In this document: in pieces, positions 1 through 8,553 of the stretch
Numbering within the stretch: position 1 is the stretch's first letter
Layout: each line of letters opens with the position of its first letter
Notes under the pieces: generated by a model
The model's database searches: none
What the model saw: only the letters and a program-made list of their open reading frames with translations
Told to the model about the DNA's origin: nothing
Made by a program: the position numbers and the translations under genes
Source of the DNA: Helicobacter brantae
GTDB taxonomy: Bacteria > Campylobacterota > Campylobacteria > Campylobacterales > Helicobacteraceae
DNA length: 42,927 nucleotides
NCBI RefSeq assembly: GCF_003364205.1
Contig: NZ_NXLV01000013.1
Location: forward strand, 1-42,927
Direction: 5' to 3'

Positions 1-3000
1 AAACACTAGCACTCACTCCATTTTCATTTGAAGCTCCATCAAGACTTAGTGTTCCACTCGTAGTAGAGCTTACACTTGTGAGCTGATTGTTTTCACCTTG
101 CAATGTGAGAGTTCCTACCCCTGCAAAATTTACATTTGTAGCTCCATTAGTTGTGCTGATTGCTCCTTGAATTACACCGCTTTTGTCTTCTGCAATCTTG
201 ATAGTGGTTGTGGCACTAGCCCCATTTGTACTAATCCCAGTTGCTAAGATTGCATCGGAGGAATTGAAGTTGATTGAGGTTTGAGATGTCCCACCTGTGG
301 CGATATCATTACTGCTATTGCTAATATTTTGCCATTTTAGAGTAGAGCCATCTTGCTCAAAATTGATTTTGTTATTGCCACTAGAGAAGCTTAAGCCATT
401 TTCTCCATATTTGAGTGTGGTTATGGCTGAATTGACATTGAAGACATTTTCTCCACTATTTGAGAGAGTTCCACTGATTGTGGTAGAGGTAGAAGTTACA
501 TTGCTAGAGCCAAGATTGAATGTCGTTGTTCCTGTCGCATTGGTGGTTAGCCCATCTGTGAAGCTTAGTATTGTTTCATCTGTCAAATCAAAAGCAATCC
601 CTTGATTTGCTTCTACATTCATAGCATTGTTAATTTTAGTCGCTCCATTGTTGAGAATCAAAGTGTTGTTGGTAGAATTTGTTCCTAGTGAGAGAGTGCC
701 AATCGTGTTGTTTGCTCCATTGAGAGTAAGAATGGCTGTGTTGTTTGTGTTTGCTCCTGCTAGAGTGATTTCTAGGTTGTCTCCACTTAGCGTATTTCTA
801 ATCATCATATTTACAGCATTATTTGTCCCATCAAGCTTGAGAGTATTGCTTGTGCCTTGGGCTGTGAGTGTGTCAATCATAGTGTTTGAATTTTGCAAGG
901 TGAGGGCATTTGTAGCATTATTTAGTAATGTAAGAGTATTGGCATTTGCTACTCCACCTTTGAGAGTGGTTGCCCCTGTGGATTGGAGATTGGCGACACC
1001 ATTGCCTTGAGTTTCAAAACCTACAATGCTTAGATCTGATCCATCTTGCAAATCAAGTGTTAATCCCTGATTGTCCCCTATCACAAAATCTGAAGTAATA
1101 CTATTTCCTGATTTTGTGAAAGAAAGTGTATTGTTTGTTGATCCATTTTCATCAAACTCCACTCCTGAGAGGGTATTGTTTTGAGCTGAGAAGATGAACT
1201 TCTTTGCATTTCCTCCACTGCCAAACTTCAATCCCACAGCACTTGTATCAGTAACTTGTCCTTTAATCTCTGCACTCACACCACTCTCTGTCATTGCATC
1301 AAGAATAAGTTTGCTCCCTGTTACACTTGAGTTAAGAGTGTTGAGCGTGTTTGTAGTTCCTTGCAGAGTAAGAGTAGAGTTAGAAACATCACTAAAGCTT
1401 ACATCTACACTAGTGGCATTGCCTGTGATTTTTGCTCCTAGATTTTTGACATTGATTGTGGCATTTCCTCCATTTTCAGCACCAAAACCACCTTGGAGAG
1501 TGGTATTGATACCATTGAAGTTGAGAATATTTGTGGCTGTGGTTTTGAGTTCTCCTGAACCTATCATACCACTAGAATTTGTGAGATTGAGTGTGGAGTA
1601 ATTTTCAAGATTGATCGTATTATTGACTCCACCTACTCTGCTGACTGCCATTGTCCCTATAATGGTATTTTGGCTATTGTCTGAACCATAGACATTGATG
1701 ATATTATTTCCTCTTGTGAGAGTGATGACATCACCCATTGTTGCTGTATCAATGAAGTTGATTGTATTTGTCCCACCTGTAAGCTCAATGTTTCCATTAA
1801 GTCTTGAGTTTCCTTCTCCACCACGCAAATTGATAATACTATTGCTTCCATTTCCGATATTGAAAGATTGATTTGAGCCTAGAGTGGCTGTGATGTTATC
1901 TCCTGCTTGTGTCCTTTGAAAATCCACGATAAGAGTTGATCCAGAATTAAAGGTGATACTTCCTGCAACGCTAAGAGTTCTAGTCCCGCTTCCACCAATA
2001 GAAATCCCCAATGCTTGTCCACTCTCCACACTAACAGAATTTGAGAGAGTTAGAGTGGAATTCCCTGTGCCTGTAAATCCAAGAAGCATAGAGCCATTAT
2101 TTTGGAATGAAAGTGCAGAGATCGTGGTGTTTGCAGAATCAAGCGTGATTTTTGCATTTGTGGCACTTGTTGTTACATTGGCAAGTGCATTGCTTTCATT
2201 TCCACGCAAAAGGAGTTCGGAGAAATGGACTTGATCGGCAGGATTAACTCCACCACTGAAGCTTACATTTGCTCCACTGATTGTGCCATTGAGGGTTACA
2301 AGCGTATCACTTGGGCTAGAAGTATCAGAGCTTAGAGCAAGTGTAAGGTTTTTGCTCGAATCAATTGTGATTGCATCAGTGATTGTCGTGCTTCCATCGC
2401 TAGTTGTTAGAGTATTTGTCCCATTGGTAGTGAGGGTAGTGATCGTGGTGTTTGTGTTTTTGAGTGTCATTGCAGATGAGTTTTGCAGTGTCAATCCTGT
2501 GAGCTCTACTACTCCACCTTGTAGGCTTGAGTTTCCATTTACAATGATCGTGGAGTTTCCTGCATTGCTCCAGCCACTTGTAGTCAGAGCAGTATTGTTG
2601 AGCTTGAGGTTTAGTCCTTGATTTGCTCCTACATTAATCTTTTCAGAGATTGTAGTGTTTCTGAGGGCTGTGAGATCTAGGGTGTTGTTTGCAGCATTCT
2701 CTCCTAGAGTGATAGCCTTGAGGGTGTTTCCAGTGAGAGAAGAGATTGTTAGAGTAGCAGTTTTATTTCCTTCTGATCCAGTGAATTTGACAATGAGATT
2801 CCCACCATTAGTAAGTCTATCAATAGTAGTGTTGTTACTTTGAGTTGAGCTATCGATGACTAGAGTTGAAGCCGATGTGCTTCTAGTGCTAGGAGCATAG
2901 GCTGTGAGGGTGGAGATTTGGTTTGTTTCTCCTTGTAGAGTGAGAGTTCCATTGCCTATAAAAGTGAAATAGTTTGCTCCTCCATCTGATTTAGTAATAT

Positions 3001-6000
3001 TGTCTGTAGTAGTAAGGTTATTGGCAAGAGAGATGTTATTGCTTCCACCACTTGCACTAATCTCTCCTTCAATAGAGTTTGCCCCACTTCCTGCAAAAGT
3101 AATGACATTTTTTGTATCTACACTTCCACCTGTGCTTACTGAAACTCCTCCTGAAATTGAGCTTGTGCCACTTCCATTGGTATAGATATAATTCTCCACA
3201 AAACGCTCATTACTTGTTAGCATATTTGTTGAGCTTGCTTTGACACCACCTGTGATAGTAAGATTTTCTACATTGATATAGTTTCCTCCCATTACGGTGT
3301 TTTCTATAGTAATTGAAGTGATGTTGTAAGTCCCTTTGGCTGTATGAGCATCAGACATAAAGGTGGAGGCAAAATTATTACTGCCTCTTTGGATAGCAGG
3401 AGTATTGGCATTGCCAAAAAGAGTGGTATTATAACCACTGCTATCCCCTTGAGTGATAAGATCTTTTCCGATGATATTGCTTCCATTGCCTGCACTTATT
3501 GTACCTAAAGTCTTGTCCCCATTATTTGTAGCATTATTGAAGCTTAGGGCATTAAAATTTGTTTTTGCATCAGAGTTATAAGTCCCATTCGCTGAAAGAG
3601 CTGAGAGATTGAGTGTATTGGAATCTGCTCCTAGCAAAAGAGTATTGTTGGAGCTTCTTTCATAGGCAGCTCCAATAGAGTTTTCTACCTTGATAGAAAT
3701 TGCATTGCTGTCCTCTCCAAGTGTGGCTGAAGTTCCTGTAAGGACAATGAGATTGTTGTTTTCACCTGTTGAGCCTTGAGTGGAGGAGAGGATATTGCCC
3801 TTGATTGTGGTAGTTCCACTCACATTGATATAGTTTAATCCCCCTTGACTTGTGCTAATAGCATCAGTGATTGGGCTAGTGCTATTATCTCCAAAGGTAA
3901 AAGTCCCACTAGCTGAATGAGTGGATTTCACAAATTCAGCGATAAATCCACTTTGGATAACAGGAGTATCGGCATTGCTACCAAAAAGAGCAGTGTTGTA
4001 ACCACTGCCATTGCCATCGCTATCTCCTTGAGTGATAAGATCTTTTCCAATGATATTAGTCCCAAATCCTGCACTGATTGAAGTGATTGTCGCTGTTGTT
4101 GTGCCACTATTGATACTTAGGGCATTGAAGTTTTGATTTGCATCAGAGTTATAAGTCCCACTTGCTGAAAGAGCTGAGAGAGTGAGTGTATTTGTGGTTG
4201 CTCCTAGCAAAAGAGTGTTGTTGGAGGTTTTGTCGTAGGGTTGTCCTTCGTTGTTGGCTACTTTGATAGAAATCGCCTTGCTGTCCTCTCCAAGTGTGGC
4301 TGAAGTTCCTGTGAGGACAATGAGGTTGTTGTGCCCACTAGTAGGACCGCTTGAAGAAGTGACAGAGGAGAGGATATTTCCTTTGATTGTTGTGTTTCCA
4401 TTTGCGTTGATGTAGTTTTTACCTCCAAGATTTGCAACAATTGCATCAGTGATTGTACCAGCACTATTGTCTCCAAAGGTAAAAGTCCCACTAGCTGAAT
4501 GAGTGGATTTCACAAATTCAGTGACAGAAGCATTGAAAATTTTCTGTTTGTATCCACCATTTCCAAAAAGAGCATCGCTATAAGTAACTGAAGAATTATA
4601 ATTTACAATGTCTTTTCCGATAATGGTTCGCCCATAGTATGAATTGATGGCGTTAATAGTAACATTGGTATTGGAATTTGTGTCATCATTGAAGCTTAGA
4701 ACATTGAAAGTGGCTCCAGAGGAGTCTCCTCCTCCCCAATCTCCTGATGTGGACATAGTGCCAATCTTGGCTGTGGTATTTGCTCCAAAGATTAAAACAT
4801 TTTTTGAATAGTTTCCATATGCTCCCTCTGTTTGCTTTGCTGTTATATCGATTGCACTATTGTTATTGCCTTGAAGTGTGGCTGAAGTGGCTTGAGAAAA
4901 TATAAGTTCAGTAATTGCTTCATCTTTTGTTTCAATATCTCCTTTCACACTTGCTTGATCGCTAAAAACAACTAGTAATTTTTTTGTGTGCGTCCACCGA
5001 GCTTCTCCTCTAGCACTGATATTGTTTACAGATTTAACACCAAAGATTGAAATATAGTGATTCCAATATGTAATCTTTTCTAAAGTAATATCTCCATTTA
5101 CTACGGTATTGGAGAGAGTTAGTGTTGAATAGTTGTTGTAGCCCGGTCTAGCTGGAGCTGTGGCTTTGATATTACCATTTATTGTAGCTAGATTTGTCAT
5201 AGTGGTTGTCCCACCATAGAAGTTGACATTTCCTGTGATAACTCCATTGTCAAGGAAATTTAAAACATTCGTTCCACTACCAATAGTAACAACATCATTG
5301 GCATTGGTGCCACTATTGTTATAAATATATGTAAGATTATTGATTGTGCTATTTCCATTGGTGGCAGTAAAGCTTCCAATGCTTCCACCACTTTCAAAAG
5401 AGATGATATTTGTGCTATTTTGAGTAATGCTTAGTGCCCCAGTAATTTTTCCTGCATTGCCTGTAAAATACATTTCTGTTGAAGCTGAACCATCAAGCGT
5501 TACACTTCCATTGATTCCATTTCCTCCAAAATTAGCAATATTGGTGTTTCCTGCTCCCCCTCCTGTTTTAAAATTTCCTATAAGAGCGTAGTTCTCTCCT
5601 GTAACTCCTGAGAGGTCAAGCGTGATAATCTTGTCATTTGCACCAGAGAGGTATTTACCTGCACGCATTTCAAGTGAGCCAGATTCGCCCATATTGATTG
5701 TCTTATCGCTTGTGAGTGTGAGATTTCTGATAGCACTGCTTGCCTTAATAGCATAGCCATTACTGCCCTCTGTTGTCCCCTCATTTGTATCTGCACTATT
5801 AAAGCTAAGGAATAGTTGGGTGATAGCACTGTTACCATCGCTGTTTTGTGGTGTATATGCATTGCCATTGCTATCTTGTTGCCAAGTGATACCAAGTGAA
5901 TCGCTAATATCGGTAGTGCTATCTCCTGTAGTGATTGTAGGATTTGCTACTGCTACGCTTACTCCAAGAGCCAAAGCAAGGGAACTTGCGATAAGGGGTT

Positions 6001-6091
6001 TAAACACCTTTTGTGAAGTCAAAGATTGAAGAGGGGTGGCATCTAATCTGTGTTTATCCCCCCCCCCCTTAGATGTCAAAAAACCTTTCAT
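1..6091 (-). CDS. Giant phase-variable autotransporter, N-terminal part (partial)
   Basis: I read the minus strand in one frame from the ATG at 6091 to the left edge and found no stop, so about 2030 codons are open and the C-terminus (presumably a type V beta-barrel) lies outside the window. A strong GGAGG site stands 5 nt upstream of the ATG. The product begins MKGFLTSKGGGDKHRL, where the glycines come from an 11-G tract, followed by a long n-region and a hydrophobic core near residues 33-49 ending AVA, a likely signal-peptidase I site. The rest is low-complexity Asn/Thr/Ser/Gly/Leu sequence with recurring NTLTLQG, NTLNL and NTIT motifs, as expected of a beta-helical passenger. Three units of about 190 residues repeat inside it. 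In H. pylori a VacA-like toxin gene lies near the syntenic block (from memory). Which autotransporter family it belongs to cannot be told without the barrel. Confidence 0.88.
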   Translation of the reverse strand, partial: MKGFLTSKGGGDKHRLDATPLQSLTSQKVFKPLIASSLALALGVSVAVANPTITTGDSTTDISDSLGITWQQDSNGNAYTPQNSDGNSAITQLFLSFNSADTNEGTTEGSNGYAIKASSAIRNLTLTSDKTINMGESGSLEMRAGKYLSGANDKIITLDLSGVTGENYALIGNFKTGGGAGNTNIANFGGNGINGSVTLDGSASTEMYFTGNAGKITGALSITQNSTNIISFESGGSIGSFTATNGNSTINNLTYIYNNSGTNANDVVTIGSGTNVLNFLDNGVITGNVNFYGGTTTMTNLATINGNIKATAPARPGYNNYSTLTLSNTVVNGDITLEKITYWNHYISIFGVKSVNNISARGEARWTHTKKLLVVFSDQASVKGDIETKDEAITELIFSQATSATLQGNNNSAIDITAKQTEGAYGNYSKNVLIFGANTTAKIGTMSTSGDWGGGDSSGATFNVLSFNDDTNSNTNVTINAINSYYGRTIIGKDIVNYNSSVTYSDALFGNGGYKQKIFNASVTEFVKSTHSASGTFTFGDNSAGTITDAIVANLGGKNYINANGNTTIKGNILSSVTSSSGPTSGHNNLIVLTGTSATLGEDSKAISIKVANNEGQPYDKTSNNTLLLGATTNTLTLSALSASGTYNSDANQNFNALSINSGTTTATITSISAGFGTNIIGKDLITQGDSDGNGSGYNTALFGSNADTPVIQSGFIAEFVKSTHSASGTFTFGDNSTSPITDAISTSQGGLNYINVSGTTTIKGNILSSTQGSTGENNNLIVLTGTSATLGEDSNAISIKVENSIGAAYERSSNNTLLLGADSNTLNLSALSANGTYNSDAKTNFNALSFNNATNNGDKTLGTISAGNGSNIIGKDLITQGDSSGYNTTLFGNANTPAIQRGSNNFASTFMSDAHTAKGTYNITSITIENTVMGGNYINVENLTITGGVKASSTNMLTSNERFVENYIYTNGSGTSSISGGVSVSTGGSVDTKNVITFAGSGANSIEGEISASGGSNNISLANNLTTTDNITKSDGGANYFTFIGNGTLTLQGETNQISTLTAYAPSTRSTSASTLVIDSSTQSNNTTIDRLTNGGNLIVKFTGSEGNKTATLTISSLTGNTLKAITLGENAANNTLDLTALRNTTISEKINVGANQGLNLKLNNTALTTSGWSNAGNSTIIVNGNSSLQGGVVELTGLTLQNSSAMTLKNTNTTITTLTTNGTNTLTTSDGSTTITDAITIDSSKNLTLALSSDTSSPSDTLVTLNGTISGANVSFSGGVNPADQVHFSELLLRGNESNALANVTTSATNAKITLDSANTTISALSFQNNGSMLLGFTGTGNSTLTLSNSVSVESGQALGISIGGSGTRTLSVAGSITFNSGSTLIVDFQRTQAGDNITATLGSNQSFNIGNGSNSIINLRGGEGNSRLNGNIELTGGTNTINFIDTATMGDVITLTRGNNIINVYGSDNSQNTIIGTMAVSRVGGVNNTINLENYSTLNLTNSSGMIGSGELKTTATNILNFNGINTTLQGGFGAENGGNATINVKNLGAKITGNATSVDVSFSDVSNSTLTLQGTTNTLNTLNSSVTGSKLILDAMTESGVSAEIKGQVTDTSAVGLKFGSGGNAKKFIFSAQNNTLSGVEFDENGSTNNTLSFTKSGNSITSDFVIGDNQGLTLDLQDGSDLSIVGFETQGNGVANLQSTGATTLKGGVANANTLTLLNNATNALTLQNSNTMIDTLTAQGTSNTLKLDGTNNAVNMMIRNTLSGDNLEITLAGANTNNTAILTLNGANNTIGTLSLGTNSTNNTLILNNGATKINNAMNVEANQGIAFDLTDETILSFTDGLTTNATGTTTFNLGSSNVTSTSTTISGTLSNSGENVFNVNSAITTLKYGENGLSFSSGNNKINFEQDGSTLKWQNISNSSNDIATGGTSQTSINFNSSDAILATGISTNGASATTTIKIAEDKSGVIQGAISTTNGATNVNFAGVGTLTLQGENNQLTSVSSTTSGTLSLDGASNENGVSASV
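3310..4990 (-). repeat. Tandem ~575-bp repeats inside the autotransporter passenger
   Basis: Matching blocks recur at a regular offset. GAGTGATAAG is at 3451 and 4030, CAGAGTT at 3571 and 4143, CTGTCCTCTCC at 3708 and 4281, and CCAAAGG at 3891 and 4473. Two units are therefore near-identical and a third, from about 4473 to 4990, is diverged but keeps the same order of blocks. Each unit codes for about 191 residues. The offset varies slightly (572-582 bp) because of short in-frame insertions. Confidence 0.8.
6058..6068 (-). repeat. G11 homopolymer switch in autotransporter start
   Basis: Eleven C on the plus strand are eleven G in the coding strand, eight codons after the start. With 11 G the start codon is in frame with the long open frame (ON). 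Gain or loss of one G would terminate translation early, since adding a G gives GGA TAA directly after the tract. This is the classic slipped-strand contingency arrangement. Confidence 0.9.
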
Positions 6092-6252
6092 TGTATCCTC
6101 CGAATTTACCTATAGAAGTAGGTGATGATATTTTTTCTTTTAATTCTACAAAAAATTCCATTCTTTTGATTCTGATTTACTATTGATTTATTGATTTTTT
6201 CATTTTATTGTCTTTTTGAGGTGTATCATCTTTGCTTTTGATTGAGGTTTTT

Positions 6253-7116
6253 ATGTCTTTTGCTTTTTTGTCCCCAACTCCTTTGCAATCCTTTGACTTT
6301 GCTTCTTGCAAGGTTTATATCAAGCGTGATGATTTGCTTCACCCTCTCTTTAGTGGCAATAAGGCTAGAAAATTTGCTTCACTTCTCAAAGAGGATTTGA
6401 AAGACAAGACACTCATTAGCTATGGGGGTAATCAAAGTAATGCTCTTCAAAGCCTAAGTTCTCTAGCTTTGCTTAAAGGCTCAAGGCTTATTTACTTTAC
6501 CACCCCCTTTTCAAAAGCTCTGCTAGAGCAGAGGGAAGGCAATTTTGCTTATGCTTTCTCTAGTGGAGTAGTGGAGTTTGTCCAAACTCCTTTTCCTCAG
6601 CAAGAGGCTCATAGCTTTGCTACCTCAAACCCTCAAATGCTTTTTATCCCTCAAGGAGGAAGTGTGGAGTTAGCAATGGAGGGAATGAGAGAGCTAGACA
6701 AAGAGCTAAGAGAGCAAACAGCACATTTGCACTCTCCAATCTTTTTCTACTCTAGTGGGATTGGCACTGCAAGTATTGCCCTAGCTCAATATGGGCTAGA
6801 GGTTTATACTGCTTTGGGTGCTGGGAAGATGGAAGATTTGCTAGAGAGGGTGAATGCCTATGAGAAGAAGCCCAAAATTCTCTCAAGTGAGTTTCATACC
6901 CCTTTTGGCAAACCTCACGCTAAAGTGTGGGAGGTTTATAAGGCTTGGAGAGAGAATGGAGTAGAGTTTGATTTGCTTTATGATTGTGTGCTTTGGGTGA
7001 AGATTTTGGAGAATCTAGAGAGGTTTAGTCAGAGGGAAATTGTCTTTATCCATTCAGGTGGATTGCTAGGCAATATTACGCAAGAAAAAAGATATCGATT
7101 GAAAAAACTTTGTTAG
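6253..7116 (+). CDS. PLP-dependent D-cysteine desulfhydrase / ACC deaminase-like enzyme
   Basis: The product is 287 residues, a little short for the family (usually 300-340). It carries the family's PLP-lysine context SGNKARK (Lys37), the phosphate/substrate motif YGGNQSNA at about 57-64, and a glycine-rich stretch SSGIGTAS that should hold the cofactor phosphate. Members of this group take amino or thiol groups off small amino acids such as D-cysteine or 1-aminocyclopropane-1-carboxylate; which substrate is used cannot be read from sequence. I chose the ATG at 6253 because GAGG stands 5 nt ahead of it; an upstream in-frame start at 6232 has no such site. It is divergent from the autotransporter and 23 bp ahead of the PDC membrane protein, so the two probably form a transcript. 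Confidence 0.8.
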   Translation: MSFAFLSPTPLQSFDFASCKVYIKRDDLLHPLFSGNKARKFASLLKEDLKDKTLISYGGNQSNALQSLSSLALLKGSRLIYFTTPFSKALLEQREGNFAYAFSSGVVEFVQTPFPQQEAHSFATSNPQMLFIPQGGSVELAMEGMRELDKELREQTAHLHSPIFFYSSGIGTASIALAQYGLEVYTALGAGKMEDLLERVNAYEKKPKILSSEFHTPFGKPHAKVWEVYKAWRENGVEFDLLYDCVLWVKILENLERFSQREIVFIHSGGLLGNITQEKRYRLKKLC

Positions 7117-7139
7117 CATTTTGCTTTTAGGAGGTTTTT

Positions 7140-8063
7140 ATGCTATCAAAAGATATTAGTAAGTATTCAAAGATTCGCTATGAGGTGCGTGCATATATGT
7201 GCTACCTCTTTTCACGCCATATCAAAAGCTCTGTGGTAACCCCAAGCTTGGAGCAAATCACAAAAGAGCTTGAAAAGATTGCTTTAGAGATACAAGTCTT
7301 TGATGCAATGTATGTGCTTGATAGTGAAGGTAATCAAGTGCGGAAGTTGCACCAAGAGAGTTGTTCTGTGGAAAAAACTCAGCCCAATTATGCTGATAGG
7401 GCGTATTTCTATGAGTGCAAAAAAGAGAGAAGATGCACACTCACTGATCCTTATCCAAGTATCAATGGGGGCAAACTTGTAGTAACTGCAAGTTATCCGA
7501 TTTATGATGAGAGTGGGGAGCTTGTGTATATTGCTTGTATTGATCTCACACTTGAGGAAGCAATCAAAATCGGAGCACCCACCAAGCTCTATGATGCGTT
7601 TTCTAAGACTTCAAATTTGGCTTATTTTGCCCTCTCTTTGATGCTCTTTTGTGTGTCTGCACTGCTTTTCTTTAGGGGTGTTTATAGCTTTTGGAATGCC
7701 CTCATTCACTTCAACAAACTTGATATCAAAGAGGTATTTGAAGCAACCATTTTGCTCACACTCTCCCTAGCGATAGTGGATTTGGTCAAAGCCATATTTG
7801 AAGAAGAGGTTTTGGGAAGAAATACAGGAGAAAACCACTATGCCATTCACAAAACAATGATTCGCTTTCTTGGTTCTATCATCATCGCTTTGGCGATTGA
7901 GGCGTTAATGCTTGTGTTTAAGTTCAGCATTATTGAGCCTGAGAAAATCCAATACACCCTCTATCTTACAGGCGGAGTAGCCTTGCTACTTTTGGGGCTT
8001 AGTGTGTATGTCAAGTTTGCTTATAGTGCAGTCAAAGATGATCGCACTTCAGGCAATGGTTGA
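7140..8063 (+). CDS. PDC/Cache-domain membrane protein without output domain
   Basis: The protein has 307 residues. The N-terminal half (about 20-140) resembles a PDC/Cache ligand-binding domain: it has NYADRAYFYE near 83-92, then a predicted sheet with LTDPYPSINGGKLVV and ASYPIYDESGELVYIACID. Four hydrophobic helices follow (about 160-180, 203-219, 243-261 and 273-292). No methyl-accepting, kinase, GGDEF or other signalling domain follows. No clear membrane helix precedes the sensor part, so its side of the membrane is uncertain. AGGAGG stands 6 nt before the ATG. The 3' end overlaps the convergent bioV gene by 32 bp. The same architecture is common in Campylobacterota as an uncharacterised conserved protein. 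Confidence 0.7.
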   Translation: MLSKDISKYSKIRYEVRAYMCYLFSRHIKSSVVTPSLEQITKELEKIALEIQVFDAMYVLDSEGNQVRKLHQESCSVEKTQPNYADRAYFYECKKERRCTLTDPYPSINGGKLVVTASYPIYDESGELVYIACIDLTLEEAIKIGAPTKLYDAFSKTSNLAYFALSLMLFCVSALLFFRGVYSFWNALIHFNKLDIKEVFEATILLTLSLAIVDLVKAIFEEEVLGRNTGENHYAIHKTMIRFLGSIIIALAIEALMLVFKFSIIEPEKIQYTLYLTGGVALLLLGLSVYVKFAYSAVKDDRTSGNG

Positions 8064-8553
8064 AACCCTTATAAAAAAAGACTTGAGAGTAGGGGAGAAA
8101 AAACTTTTTTGCCTCTAGGGGGGAGATGATTTTGTCTTCCCCTCCCAAAAACACATTGATTTTCACTCCATTTTTGACTAACTTTTCTAGCTCACTCTCG
8201 CTCCATTGAAAATACAGCAATTCCTCTAGCTCCTCTAATGTGCCATTTTTGAAAAACTTACCATTGGGATTGCCACACGCAGAGAGGAAGGTTTGGATAT
8301 AGGATTGAGGATTTTTGCGAAATCCTAAGATTTGGGCTTTGAGAAAAGAGGGGCTTTGGGTTTGGAAAAACGCAGGAGAGAGGAGATTGAGACTCTGAAT
8401 CCTCTTGCCCTCTTGGATAGATTGCAGGGCGTATTTATAGGCTTTGATTGCTCCATAGCTAAATCCTGTGAGAGTGAAAGCATTGTGGGTGAGGGGAATG
8501 TGGGAGAAAATCTCACTTTCTCCCTCAAAGCAAAATCCACTAAAGTAAGTCAT
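8032..8553 (-). CDS. bioV: Pimeloyl-ACP methyl ester esterase, BioV type
   Basis: This is a small alpha/beta-hydrolase of 173 residues. The nucleophile elbow is GFSYG with Ser32, the acid is probably Asp140 in GGED, and His166 sits in GFNHCLK, giving the expected Ser-Asp-His order. Length and the opening [10 protein letters not shown] fit my memory of the Helicobacter-restricted BioV family, which releases pimeloyl-ACP by cleaving its methyl ester before BioF acts. BioF is encoded in this window at 22744-23832. It is the last gene of the 15425-8032 operon and overlaps the FtsH-like gene by 14 nt. No good ribosome site is seen, so translation is probably coupled. The alternative is a generic DUF452/BioG-like esterase. 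Confidence 0.7.
   Translation of the reverse strand: MTYFSGFCFEGESEIFSHIPLTHNAFTLTGFSYGAIKAYKYALQSIQEGKRIQSLNLLSPAFFQTQSPSFLKAQILGFRKNPQSYIQTFLSACGNPNGKFFKNGTLEELEELLYFQWSESELEKLVKNGVKINVFLGGEDKIISPLEAKKFFLPYSQVFFYKGFNHCLKCDHL

Noticed and set aside
297-5895. Many short open frames on both strands across the first 6 kb
   Set aside because: They are shadows of the single long minus-strand frame; none has a good start or recognisable sequence.
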